From assembly GCA_947396885.1 (NCBI GenBank), contig OX377204.1, positions 49,649,139-49,713,138 on the forward strand: 64,000 nucleotides of DNA, written 5' to 3'. Positions 1 through 10,440 of this stretch are shown here, piece by piece. Positions within the stretch are counted from its first letter, which is position 1. Each line of letters begins with the position of its first letter. The notes beneath the pieces were generated by a model. It saw only the letters and a program-made list of their open reading frames with translations, did not search any database and was not told the DNA's origin. A program made the position numbers and the translations under genes. This stretch comes from Heligmosomoides polygyrus polygyrus (Eukaryota; Nematoda; Chromadorea; Rhabditida; Heligmosomidae).

Positions 1-1090
1 GTGGAAGTTCAGCAAAAAGTCGCTGAAGTTCTTCCCTGAGGACCCGTTTACGTCTATACAGGGCCATTGCCGCGAACATCGCGCCAAACGCTTCTCCTGC
101 GTTACATGACCCACTTGAGGATCTGAACGATTTCGCCGACGACCGGCCTGCGGCTCTCTTCGGCTGAGGCGATGCGCTCATCCTTCCTTGCAGACACCGA
201 TTCTGACCGAATCTCGTGTACGTCTCCTTCAGACGTTCCCCCTGAGCAGCTGCTACCAGATTAGAACCCGCACGATAGAACACATCGTCCAAAGCGAGCG
301 CCTTCGGCAGACCGTGGACCGGCGCTCCATCAGTGCTCTCACTAAGCTCCGCCTGAAACACGGAGCGTGGCACCTCCACTGGTATACGGGTCTCCTCGAC
401 CACTCCCCTATCCGCGCTGCAAAGCGCTGGTGAAGGGTTTTCTTGCTGCACAACGAGAACATCGCCCAGTTCACTGGCTAGCGCCTTCAACGAGAGTTCA
501 GTTCTCAGCTGCTTCAGCCCCACAAGCTGTTCCTGGATAGCCTCACATTGGGCCTCGATCTCCTCGCCCGCGCCTTTCAGCAGCTGATTCAGTTCTCTCT
601 TCTACTTCACCTTGGTATTCTGTATTACCTTGGCTGGTATCGAGGGTAAGGAGATAGACTTTCTTGATCATGTCCCTCACCTGTGCAGGGCCGATCTCAC
701 CCAATTTCGCTACGAGGTGTTCAACCCTCGCCTGAATGGAGACTCGGCTTATGACGGATCTTCGAGCATTATCATCTCGATGTCGTCGATCCTTATGTCC
801 GTAGCGCCTAGCAATTGCGGTAGACCATCTTCCCACGTTGCGTACGGGCGACTCTCGCCACGCGCAATGATCCGCAGAGTACCCTCGCAAATCCTGCAGC
901 AAAGAGTCGAAGCAGCTGTAGCACGGTCAACCCACCGAGACCACTACAGGCGTGCCGACACCAGAGAACCGGCAGCAAGGACGCCCCACCGTTACGTTGC
1001 GACACGCAACGCAGGACAATCCTCCGCCAGGACTCCAGCGAATACGCCGCGTACCACGCTGGTCAGCGGTTACACGACCTGCTACACTGC
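1..1090 (-). pseudogene. coding relic, possibly gag-like, of a minus-strand retroelement
   Basis: On the minus strand, protein-like stretches continue one another across different frames. At about 600-425 there is a charged, heptad-like segment (KRELNQLLKGAGEEIEAQ, then a Leu/Glu-rich run to QQENPSPAL). At about 740-640 there is RVEHLVAKLGEIGPAQVRDM, and at about 880-770 ATWEDGLPQLLGATDIRIDD. The segments are separated by stops and frameshifts, so this is a decayed gene rather than an active one. Coiled-coil-rich protein with no visible enzyme motif would fit a Gag-like polyprotein, but no zinc knuckle, protease or reverse transcriptase is visible and the relic runs off the window edge. The plus-strand open frames here look like shadows. 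A host exon remnant is an alternative. Confidence 0.3.
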
Positions 1091-1244
1091 TTAGTCTATG
1101 GCAGGACTCGTTCCGTATCCACTCCGCACGGTCTTCAGGCGATATGGGTATCGAATCCTGCCTTTTAGTTCCACCCCTATGTTACACCGAGGTCTTTCAC
1201 CCGGAGGCGGATCCAGGGTGTCTGAACCAGATAGGGGAAATCGA

Positions 1245-1425
1245 TTTATTTGACTACTGTGGCACCAGCAGGGGTCGGTCTGTCCGCTTCTGCTGTGCCC
1301 TCACTACTCCAGAACCGGCCGCTCGCCAGCTAGCCCCAATACGAGAATGCGAGGCCGGGCGGGCGCTCGCGACCTTGCGTGAGGTGAAAACTGAGCCCGG
1401 CGCACCCGGGGGCACACTTTATATA
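1245..1425 (-). promoter_or_regulatory. possible LTR-like or promoter segment upstream of the minus-strand relic
   Basis: Read on the minus strand, a TATA box (TATATAAAG, 1417-1425) is followed about 170 bases later by AATAAA (1245-1250), and the coding relic begins further downstream. TATA followed by a poly(A) signal ahead of coding sequence is the order expected in an LTR. No second copy of this segment is present in the window, so it cannot be confirmed as an LTR. Confidence 0.2.
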
Positions 1426-1483
1426 GTTGCGCGGGGGGAAGGCCCACCCCATGTCTCTGCGGCAACGCCGTGGCCCTATTCTC

Positions 1484-1642
1484 TGTCACGGTATAGTGGC
1501 GACCGCCTCTGTAAGCCACGCCCCTACATGGGTTGGAAGGTTGGCAGTCTCCCTAACTGCATTCTTGCTACGAGGTTGTTGTATATAATTTAGACTAATA
1601 ATAAAACTTTGTAAACCCTCACTCCCAGGCAGGAGCATGACA
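1484..1642 (+). repeat. 5' LTR (159 bp)
   Basis: TGTCACGG...CATGACA repeat, matched at 3824-3982 with two differences. It contains TATATAA (about 1580) and AATAATAAAA (about 1597), usable as promoter and poly(A) signals respectively. Confidence 0.85.
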
Positions 1643-2639
1643 TGGAGGTCGCGGGGAGATCCTTTTAGACTTTTGCTCAGAATTTCTAAAAGAAGTCAAC
1701 AGTAGGGGAGACTCCGTTTTGACGGCCATCAAAACGTATTTATATCTCGAGATATACACACCACACCGCCTGCACATTGCACATTTCTCACGAAGCATGC
1801 TGTCATGATTTTTTTTGTTGTACTGAGCATGATTTTTATCATTTCCAGTTTTTCGTTTGTCTTCATCGTGGCGCATGAATGAGGCAGGGCATGTAACTAA
1901 ACAGCTATTTTTCACAGAATTACTATTACTATTTTCAAAGAATTTGAGCCGCTTACTCTATGCTGTTTTTTAAACTCTAATTATCGATTGCGAAAAGTAC
2001 GATTTTCGCTATTCGCGACAGCGATTAAAAGCGAATATCGTATTTTCCGACCTGGCGTCTTCAAAAACACTACGTGTGCGGAAAGTACGTTCTTCACGTG
2101 AGTCACTGCCGAGTGCAAACTACCTCCCTTGTGAACCTCGTACTTTTCCGATTTTCCCTTTTGCGCACGTCCTAGATGATTTCTTTGCATTCATGTTTTC
2201 GTTATCACGTTAATAGCTTAATCAAATCTTTCACTATTAGCTTATTAAAACGTCTAATTTATAGCTCATGTTTCTAACCTTCAATTCTTAACTTATCGTC
2301 AATTCACTTGCTACATTTTACTCTGCCATTCATGCCACCGCTAGCTTGTATATAATCTGTACATAGGACGTCCAAAAAATCCGAAAGAGAAAATATATAT
2401 ATATTTTTTTATATATTTTTAGATTTATTTTTAATCGATGTTAATAGAACTTCGCCCATTGGCTACACTACCGTATACTGGGTAATGTCGGCATTACAAA
2501 GGAGCCGAAACGTGGCTTCGAGCATACACTCGAGGGCGTCGACCAGAGCTCACGTAAGTACCCACTTAAAAATAGCGTCGTCAACGAGGCTATGATAATC
2601 CCACTCGTAGGGAAAAGAGAGCGGTAACCCATACTGAGG

Positions 2640-3770
2640 TCATCTAACAGTTATAGGGCATATCACGAACCTAGTCCTAAATTCTATAACGATAACGGTT
2701 ACTTCAATAACGGAGGAATTCGAAGCCCACGTGGATATCACGGACGCGATTCTCAAATCCCTAGAAATAACGCTTCTCACAATTACGTGAGAATTTATGA
2801 TGACCAACATGATAACGGTCGATATTAGGATTATTCTAATGAATTTCCGCAACTGAGAAGTCACTGTGACGGCATAAAAATCTATCGCATTCAAAATAAC
2901 GCCCTATATTATAACGAAGGGGAAAATATTCGGTTAGGTAAAGTAGACGAATGTCACCAAAAAGAGATTTTGTAGCAGAACCACGAAAACCCCTTTGCCG
3001 GAGGTTACTTGAGCAGTAAAAATACCTTGCAGTAAGATTCACGTACGATTTTACTGGAAGAAAATGAGTAACGAAATAGCAAGTTTTGTTCTAAGCCGCG
3101 TCATTTACCAAAAGGTAAAGTCATGACGATTTCGAAATATTTTTGACATTTTACAGATTATAGCGATGTCCGTAGAACTGATAAGGACATAGGGGAATTC
3201 GGACTATGATTACGACAGTGAATACACTCCCGCAAAAACTCATTTCGAGGTAACCTTAAACATTTTCGCCAGAAGGTCGGAAAAATAACGATTGCTAGAA
3301 TAACGATTTAACATAAATTAAATTCATAACGATATCTAATCAATATTTGAAGGAGCTATGCGAAGATACCAGTGCTCGAACTGGTATCTTGGAAGAAGAG
3401 GTACGAGAACTCCGGCAAGCACTTTTGGCTTGTCAGGAACAAGTTGATGCGATGGCAAAGATGGCGAACAAGGACTTAAACCTGGTCGCCAATGTGGGTC
3501 ACGCCGATAAAACGTGCCCCAGAGATGCGATGGTCGACGACTCTAGAGATGCGTTGGCTCCAAGCAAGGCCGGTGGCAGTATGCGGGCAGCGATTCGATT
3601 AATGCCTCGAAGGCACATGATCCGGAGGCCCTATGACCTGGCCCAGGCTTATGCACAAATTTCGCCCTGTGCGTACTGGAAGGAATCCTCCCATAATCGT
3701 CTCTATGTCCATCGACCCATCATTTTAATTCGTCATTGGAGTGAATATTTGTTTCTTGTTGTTATTTAAA
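2640..3770 (+). pseudogene. decayed coding region inside the LTR element
   Basis: One plus-strand frame reads as Asn/Tyr/Arg-rich, low-complexity protein from about 2645 to 3290 (for example FYNDNGYFNNGGIRSPRGYH and DYDSEYTPAKTHFEVTLNIF), broken by at least four stops. Another frame carries a 140-codon open segment (3347-3769) that begins with a charged, coiled-coil-like stretch (TGILEEEVRELRQALLACQE). Disordered plus coiled-coil sequence with no enzyme motif would suit a Gag-type remnant. I recognise no domain. The position between LTRs makes a retroelement origin more likely than a host gene. Confidence 0.35.
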
Positions 3771-3823
3771 AATTATTGTGTTGTATATTTTTGTCGAGGC
3801 CGACAAATTCGAAAGGAAGGGCA

Positions 3824-3982
3824 TGTCACGGTATAGTGGCGACCGCCTCTGTAAGCCACGCCCCTACATGGGGTGGAAGGTTGGCAGTCTCCCTAACTGC
3901 ATTCTTGCTACGAGGTTGTTGTATATAATATAGACTAATAATAAAACTTTGTAAACCCTCACTCCCAGGCAGGAGCATGACA
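3824..3982 (+). repeat. 3' LTR (159 bp)
   Basis: Nearly identical to 1484-1642 (two substitutions), preceded directly by a purine-rich tract at 3811-3823. Confidence 0.85.
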
Positions 3983-4034
3983 CCTCTTAAGCATAAGGCA
4001 TGGACGCAGAGCTCGCTGTCAGCGGCGAGCGGCT

Positions 4035-4052
4035 GGGGGGGGGGGGGGGGGG
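4035..4052 (+). repeat. G18 homopolymer
   Basis: Eighteen consecutive G. Similar runs recur at 5277, 5950, 21355, 50884, 50926, 56282, 56385, 57921 and 62024. Such tracts can form G-quadruplexes and are prone to length error. Confidence 0.9.
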
Positions 4053-4191
4053 AGGGGCGGCGGAAGCGACGCCGTCGGAGCGGCAGCGGCGATAGTGATA
4101 TGAATCGATATTGCCATCACCGCTCCAACGACGCGGGCAGACTGTCTGCGCTCTAGCCCTTCGATGAATCATGCCGATCAGCGCCGCCCAC

Positions 4192-4244
4192 GGCGCGTCA
4201 AATTCGGAGCGCGGCGCGGAGTCGCGCCCCGAATTTGACGCGCC
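4192..4244. repeat. GC-rich perfect-type hairpin
   Basis: Arms of 22 bp with one mismatch (GGCGCGTCAAATTCGGAGCG and its partner) surround a 9-base loop. It looks like a very short foldback unit. No target duplication was identified. Confidence 0.7.
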
Positions 4245-4257
4245 ACTACGCGGTTGC

Positions 4258-4415
4258 AGTTAAGGCCCATGCACACTTCTGCGGCAACGTCGCGGCCCCA
4301 TCCTTAACCAAAGGGCAAGGAGGGCAGGGACGCAGAGTTCGCAGTCGGCGGCGTCCCTGTCCTATCCTTAACCATAGCGGCGAGCGGCAACGCCGCAGAA
4401 GTGTGCCTTTAGAAA
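4258..4415. mobile_element. foldback MITE with GCACACTTCTGCGGC arms
   Basis: The left arm (GCACACTTCTGCGGCAACG, about 4270) is repeated inverted near 4385-4408. Between them lie two copies of an ATCCTTAACCA motif. The same sequence appears split on both sides of the LTR element (about 1440-1483 and 3983-4030), so the family has at least two copies here. Superfamily unknown. Confidence 0.5.
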
Positions 4416-4864
4416 GGGGAGCGTCAGCGACGTGCGGTCACGAGCTTTTGCTCACAATGGTCCGTGTACCATGAGGATTAACGGACAGAAGAGACCACGA
4501 GTCAAGGGAAAGCCAAAACAGAAAGGATTCGTCTAGCTGATCAGCGGAATGCACCTTGCTAATGTTAGGTGTGGGATTCCTAGGTAGACCGACAAATCAT
4601 CTCTCAATGCTGGGGTCAAAGTCGTAAGCTCAACCTACGATTCCAACTGGTGACTGTGGTATTGAGTTCTCCTGCAATGTAAACCGCACTAAATGACCTC
4701 TTACTTTGCAACATGTGCAGGTTCAAAAGTAGAACTGATGCAAGGTACTCATCGTCGAGAATCACTCAGAATTCTCTTTCATATCGCCATTCCAGGGTCA
4801 CTGTGCACTGAAAAATCTTTAGTGAAGGTCTACAGATGTTCATTCCCTTCCTAGGTTACAGAAG

Positions 4865-5105
4865 GTATGCGTGACTAAAGTCATGGTCACCGATTTCGCC
4901 CAAACTCCAGCGTAATACGAGAAACGAATGTTTTAGATTCGTAATCAGAACCCAAATAGCTCCCGTGGGCTGTGTTTGGGCGAAATCGGTGATTATGACC
5001 TTAACGGCCTTGGTCACCCGAAACTACCGTAATCAGTTTCGAAAACGGATTTCAGATTTGTGATCAGCACTCTAAATACCTTCCCCTCTGGGCGAAGTTG
5101 GGTTG
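4865..5105. repeat. partial copy of the 60.0-kb foldback family
   Basis: Shares the segments reading approximately GGTCACCGATTTCGCCCAAA, CAGATTCGTGATCAGCAC and TGATTATGACCT with the complete foldback element at 60046-60615. The ends are missing. Internal inverted symmetry is still visible (GATTTCGCCC at about 4893 against GGGCGAAATC at about 4979). Confidence 0.65.
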
Positions 5106-5276
5106 ACCCGCTACCTTCTACCCCTCTACTTCGAGTCTGAAAGTACAATAGTGCCAGCATTTTGCTACACCCTTTTTGTTCAGTTGATTGGGGAACCTAA
5201 ACAAAAAGGCCATAGCGAAATGGTTCATACCGGTGTGAAATTTCCCACTCCACATCGAGTCTGCTGCAGCGCCCTA

Positions 5277-5289
5277 CCCCCCCCCCCCC
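5277..5289 (+). repeat. C13 homopolymer
   Basis: Thirteen consecutive C directly upstream of a GC-rich stretch with a TATA box. Confidence 0.9.
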
Positions 5290-5327
5290 GCGGCGCGATA
5301 TCATGCCACGCCGCGCGGCGGCGCAGG

Positions 5328-5412
5328 TATAAAAGGCGTCTAGGGCCGGCAGCGGAGTCTTGCGAGTGCCGCGGACCCGCCATGACAACGGCGGGTGGTG
5401 CGGGCCGCGAAG
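5328..5412 (+). promoter_or_regulatory. TATA-containing GC-rich segment, possible core promoter and first exon
   Basis: TATAAAAGG (5328-5336) sits in a short GC-rich block. ATG follows at 5382 in CCGCCATGAC, a good initiation context, and reads ten codons (MTTAGGAGRE) to AAG|GTTAGT at 5413, a usable splice donor. This order fits a Pol II promoter with a small first exon. I cannot find a convincing second exon, and GC-rich MITEs in this genome can create such motifs by chance. Confidence 0.25.
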
Positions 5413-5949
5413 GTTAGTGTACACAATACTGCGTACTTTTGCCGGCAGTTGCGACCTCTAAGAAAGTAAGAGATATAGTAAGCAAAACGCTTTTTGTTTT
5501 GTGAAGCGTTTTCTAAGAAAAGTTAGGAGTTCTTGAATGTAAGCCCCGAAATCTAATAGAACACTCCTTATAACTCAACAGTTATGTACCATACTGCGCT
5601 CTCACTTTTGCCGACCCCCACTAAAAGTTTCTCGGTTGACAAGCAGCTGAAGATAATGTGATAGCCCTTGAGATGAAGAATTCTCTCCGATGCCTTGTTG
5701 AGTGCACGAGGTCTGCCCAATGCATTTATAGCTCATACTAAAAAGAACGGTCTGCTTTGTTGTTGCATTGCTATGCAAGGGTTTTCTCTAAACCTCACAC
5801 GGCTAACTTGTGGCTGGAAGGTCACGAAGATGTTCAGTGCAATTAAGGTTACCTAATATCGTGTTAAGCTTTTTTGCGCTACGTTTTGAGTGCAGGATTC
5901 CATACGCCTCCATTTGTCGACAGTAACGGTGATTATATTCTCAGAGGTA

Positions 5950-5965
5950 GGGGGGGGGGGGGGGG
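5950..5965 (+). repeat. G16 homopolymer
   Basis: Sixteen consecutive G, another member of the scattered G/C runs in this window. Confidence 0.9.
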
Positions 5966-6939
5966 CAAGCGATGGACGATCCGCTTTTTCGGCGAAAAAT
6001 CGAATGTTAAGAAGCCCCTGACGACACCAGGATGTTGGGGGAAGACTAGAATCCTACGATCGAGCTGAGGTCGTCTCCGTGTCGAGATGGGCCTGGTGAC
6101 GCGCTTCGCGGCTTCAGCAAGTGAAGCCCCGACATGCGCAGAAGACTCCGCCCCTGAGACGTCATCAGATATCGAGTTGACTAGCGCCGTACATTACGTC
6201 ACAGCACCAGCGCCGGCGATCGATACACGGCCGCTGTCTGGCACCCTGCACCGGGCGGCTCACCCTCTCGCTCTCTGCCGCGCTGCGTCTCTGCCTCGTC
6301 CACCAGTTCTCGGCGGCGCTGCGCTGCGTCTCCACCACCAGCGGCACGCGGCGATCGCGTAAGGATGCGGCCAGTCTCGACATACGCGGAGGCCCGCGCT
6401 ATTTCGAGCCAGAAGCCGAATATTCCCTTATTTTTTCTTTCCCCGAGGAGTTGCTGTTCGTGAGTGCTTCGAAGGTCTCATCCCCTTTAAAGTTAGTGGA
6501 AACTGCAAGATCCTTTCCTCTCGCACTTTCTTCTCAAATGCTCAGGGAGTGCGATCAAAGCGTTAGAGATGAACCAAAGTTCATGACCATCGTTTTTCTC
6601 TCAATTTTTCAGCAGTGAAACTGACGCTTCGCAGACCTGAACTTCCCGGGGAGGAAGAGGGACTTTAAGCCCTTGTTCAGATCTAAAATCTGATTTTAGA
6701 TCTAAAGAAGGGTTTAAGGCGGAAACTTTGTAAATGTCGGAGATTTTCAGCTTCACAATTGAGAAGACGATACGTCGTATCTAACGTAGGCAAAGCATAA
6801 GTACCACTACACTATGTATGCGGTACTTAGCTTTGCCCTCGTTAGATTGATAGATTTGACTGATGCTTTTGCCCAACCCTTTCTGAACCAACCTTGGTGG
6901 TTTTCGGTTCGATACCAGCCTTCGCTGTGCACTCCACAA
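5966..6939. other. unassigned stretch with a GC-rich block
   Basis: 6090-6400 is GC-rich with a 91-codon open frame (6087-6362) of Ala/Pro/His-rich composition and no recognisable motif. The rest is AT-rich with a small palindrome, CTAAAATCTGATTTTAGA, near 6685. I see no gene here that I can support. Confidence 0.5.
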
Positions 6940-7515
6940 GACCTTTTCGGGCGGATGCATAAAATTGACAGAACTGTCAAACTAGTTGTCGGGAGTGCAA
7001 TCACGGACACGCCCTCATTTGACGTCTTGCCACTAATATACGTGCTTAGAAGAACTAATTTTAAAACTAATTTTAACTAAGAAAACTAACTAAGAACTAA
7101 ACTAATTTTTCGAATGTTCGCATGACATCGTTGATTATCGTTGTGCTCTTCTAGACCAAACCACCAAGAGTGTCACTTTTATTAGGCTGATTGTTGAGTG
7201 TTTCGACTGGTTTGTGGACCGATTTAAGTGGTGTTGCAAATATCTCCCACTTCTCCAGGCTTTGAAGAAGGGGCGAAAGCTTCTTCTCTCTTTTTCAATT
7301 CTCGAATAATTCAGGTTAGTAGACTTTGCTTTAAGTTCTGGGAAGGGAAGTTTATCTGTTTTGCACCACCCCACTGCAGCTAACGTGTCCTGAGGCCGGA
7401 ATAGTATTTCTAAGCACGTCTGTTAGTTGAAGGACGTCAGATAAGGGCGTGTCCGTGATTGCACTCCCGACACCTAGTTTGACGGTGTCAATTTGATGCA
7501 TCTGCTCGAAAAGTC
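6940..7515. repeat. inverted repeat pair, about 110-bp arms
   Basis: 6940-7050 and 7405-7515 are inverted copies at roughly 85 percent identity (shared core CGGGAGTGCAATCACGGACA). When each arm is read in its own sense direction the reading frame is kept (VGSAITDTP in both) with one 3-base indel. However, most differences change the amino acid, so selection on a protein is not indicated. The 350-base spacer is unassigned. Confidence 0.6.
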
Positions 7516-7664
7516 TTGTCACGAGTACTGTCTTGTTTCGCTTCTGGTGAGCTCGCCACACCCGGAAACCCTTCCTTCTATATCCACTCCTCGGCGTCCA
7601 AATTGTTTGCTATTAACGCCTCATTTCGGAGGTTTCCTAGAGATCGGAGCACGCCATACTTTGA

Positions 7665-8233
7665 TTGGCGCAGCCGAGAGCCATTGACCTTTCTGAGTGT
7701 CTGACAGGGCATGTGGAATCCAAGCTCCAAATTTCCGTGCAAAGCTGAGGTTCTTCATGGATTCCCACTATCCTACGAGACACTTCGAGCTTCTCTGCCA
7801 GTTGACGTGTCGCCTGCCCACTATCGGTGCGAACATGATGGAGTAGTTCAGTGTCGACCAATTCAGTTGACCTTCCTGACCTGCTTTGTCCTCGAGTGAA
7901 TAATCTCCCTTTAAAAACTTTCCGAACCACTCATAACAGGATGAGTAGTAGATCACAAGCCATATATATGGTCAATTTGGTGGCTGCCTGACGTGCTGTA
8001 GATCCTTTAATGAATTCATGAAGAATAACGTGCCAAAAACGGCCCTGAGGTAGATCTGGCGTTGAGTCTGGAAGAATGGGTAAATAATGAAATACAAGGA
8101 GGGTCTTGACCTCTGTCAGTGTGCGAACGGTAGACAGGTGTGAAAGGATTACGAAATCACGAAATTGGCTAGTGTGTTTACAGGGAGAACGGTAAAAAAA
8201 TTTCGAAGTGTGAAGAGACTTTTTTCAACCTAT
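7665..8233 (-). pseudogene. truncated mariner transposase, N-terminal part
   Basis: The minus strand encodes a helix-turn-helix region typical of mariner transposases, in pieces: WFGKFLKGDYSLEDKAGQEG, then RTDSGQATRQLAEKLEVSRR and IVGIHEEPQL. The right end keeps most of a terminal repeat (AAGAGACTTTTTTCAACCTA, to 8233). The copy is close kin to the mariner at 51.1-52.4 kb (for example TGAGTGTCTGACAGGGCATG in both). The catalytic half is absent, so it is a dead fragment truncated near 7665. Confidence 0.8.
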
Positions 8234-9442
8234 TTCGATCAGAGTGACATTACCGTCGCCTAAACTTTCCTTAGGGAGCTTATTTAAGATGCTGAACACA
8301 GTGGCGATGTCCGTTTGGTAAAATACGACCGGTTTCCACCCATATCGATAACTAGTGTTGTCACCACCTTTGTCCAAACTCCCTGATTGGGGTTATTTGA
8401 GGCGATGGTCACGAATCTGATATCCGCTTCTCGAATTTCGTTCGATTATTATTACTTAAGAGTGGCATGGCTACATGGGAATATGTCAGAGTCAACCTAT
8501 TATGACATCGACCAGCTATCCATTGAACTTCGGAGTTATTTTTGAGACTTCATTCAATGAAGGTAACAAACAGGCATGATTACAAACTACATTTACTTGG
8601 ATGTTATCAAACGTCACTAAGGAAATCAAATTCACAAATAAAGTCCAGACAGAAAGCATTTTTAATCTGCAGTCAATAGCTATGACATGTTTGGAAGCAA
8701 TCTAAACAACATAATTTGTTGCATCCACTGCATTCTGTCTTAATCCTCTTAGCCAGCTAGATTCCTTGCGGTTGGTTGCGATTTCTGGTGGCAATCCTAG
8801 AATTTTTCAGTCTATGTTCCGCATCAAAAACAATTATTTCCCAATTCTGCCATCAAAACGGAGAAAGGAGAGAAGCTCATTGCGAAAAAAAGATCTAGGG
8901 AATATTCCAAAAAGAACACCTAAATTTTGAGAGCGGATATCAGATTCGTGGTGTGTATTTTGAAAATTCAATTTATGCTAAGCTAAGGTGACGAAATATC
9001 CTGTCACACGCTCGCTATACGCGCGGTCCCGCGGGCCTGACGCGCGAAAATTGCGCGGTTGTCAACGTGTTAATCAAATTCGAAATAGATGGACCATACT
9101 CGATATACATCTATCACGCCCCTCGGCGGGTCTCACTTGCAGCTCCTGGCACTGCGGGAGAGAGCGGCCGTGAACTACGGCAGCCCTTGGGGACCTTTGC
9201 GAGCAGCGGCTCCGTGACAATTCGTCCGCGCCGCCGCTTCCACCACAGTGCAGCGTGGATCCCCACTGCGCCGGGAGCGATATGGACGAGTTCTCCGGGT
9301 GCTGCCGCGAGACTCTTCAGAGGCCCTAAAGTGGACACGCGCCGCCCTGTCGCCTCCGAATGGCCGGCGCAGGCGAGGCGGACCTCGATCGATCGAACCC
9401 ACTGCTAGGATGACAACAAGTACACTTGAATAAACATAGTTA

Positions 9443-10439
9443 CAGTCCCCTCCCGTTATAACACCTCCGGGTAAGACGCGACTCTCGATATAACGTAGAT
9501 TTTCTCTGGCCCTGGCCAACTTACCTTTACGCTAGTGCAAACCAACTCCGCTTAAGACGCGTCGGATACAACGCTACCCCCGTTATAGCGAGGTTTTGGG
9601 AGGAACCCTGTGTTCAAGTTGACTCCCGTTATAACGCGATCCAGCCTTAGTTCCGGTCCCACACGGAAAATGAAGACGAGCAAGATGATGACCGCGTCTG
9701 CGATCAAACCCACCTATTGCCTCGTACTCGCGACCAGCACCTGTGCGGCAATGAATTAGATGCATGCAGACGTTTTTCATGCGTGTGCGGCCCACAAAAG
9801 TATTCATAATTAGCAATATGTCGAGCACAGTATACTCTCGGTAGTCGTTAGAAGCTGCCATAGACGGAAGGGTTTTTCTATCAGAAAAGACAGAAGGTCT
9901 ATATTAAAGCTCAGATTATTCAAAATATCCTACACACTTGTTTTAAGCCTAGATCAGCTGCTATAGAGACTAGGATCACACGCAACATCCCGATATCGTG
10001 GAAGTGATTTAACAGCACTGATAGTGTAGTGGGCTTAAATCCTGCCCGCAGGGAGTGCGGGTTCAAGTCCCGGCTGGCGCGATACTTTTGATCACAACAA
10101 GAGATCTAGCAACATTGGGTTGCACAGTTGTACTGTTGATCACGTCTAACTACCCCTGGTACTCGGTTTTTCCTCACATACATTTGGCGTACTCATGCAT
10201 GCAACAGAGAGTATTTCTAAGGACAGGGCTTAATTAATATTCCAATGTTGTTCTTTGAATTCACACTCTCTTCATAGCCACATATTTCATCTTCGTAGCC
10301 ATAGTTAGCTATTACATGTGATTTTAGACAAATATGTGCTTAAAATAGTGCTAAAGGTCAGCTCCTGTTAAGACGCGACTCCCGTTATAACGCGAATTTT
10401 TTCCGATCCCTTCAAACGCGTTATAACGAGAGGGAACTG
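9443..10439. mobile_element. pogo/Tigger-like non-autonomous DNA transposon
   Basis: The left end reads CAGTCCCCTCCCGTTATAAC and the right end, inverted, CAGTTCCCTCTCGTTATAAC. TA is present on both outer sides (9441-9442 and 10440-10441). CAGT ends rich in CCCGTTATAACG plus a TA duplication match the pogo branch of Tc1/mariner. Further internal copies of CCCGTTATAACGCGA occur near 9485, 9590, 9635 and 10380, in direct orientation, giving subterminal repeats. No transposase is visible in the 997 bp. A SINE lies inside it at about 10.02-10.08 kb. Confidence 0.65.
10022..10095 (+). repeat. tRNA-derived SINE, Pol III B box
   Basis: GCGGGTTCAAGTCCCGG (10058 on) is a strong B box inside a T-arm. 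It is followed by CTGGCGC and ACTTTTGATCACAACA, matching the family member at 18732. The A box is degenerate, so this is a decayed SINE rather than a tRNA gene. Confidence 0.6.
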
Positions 10440-10440
10440 T

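Larger units (their letters stand above)
1484..3982 (+). mobile_element. small LTR retrotransposon, non-autonomous
   Basis: Two 159-bp direct repeats bound this element. Both begin TGTCACGG and end CATGACA, the TG...CA form of LTR ends. They differ at only two positions, so the insertion looks young. The base after the left LTR starts TGG, as primer-binding sites do (1643 on), and a purine run (GAAAGGAAGGGCA, 3811-3823) abuts the right LTR like a polypurine tract. The 2.18-kb interior shows no reverse transcriptase, integrase or protease; only decayed coding sequence remains. Flanks are TCTC on the left and CCTC on the right, a 4-bp target duplication with one mismatch at best. The flanking DNA looks like the two halves of a foldback MITE of the same family as the copy at 4.26 kb. 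The superfamily (Gypsy or BEL/Pao) cannot be decided without pol. Confidence 0.8.

Noticed and set aside
1212..1229. primer-binding site for the minus-strand relic
   Set aside because: Starts TGG on the minus strand but the rest does not resemble a tRNA 3' end.
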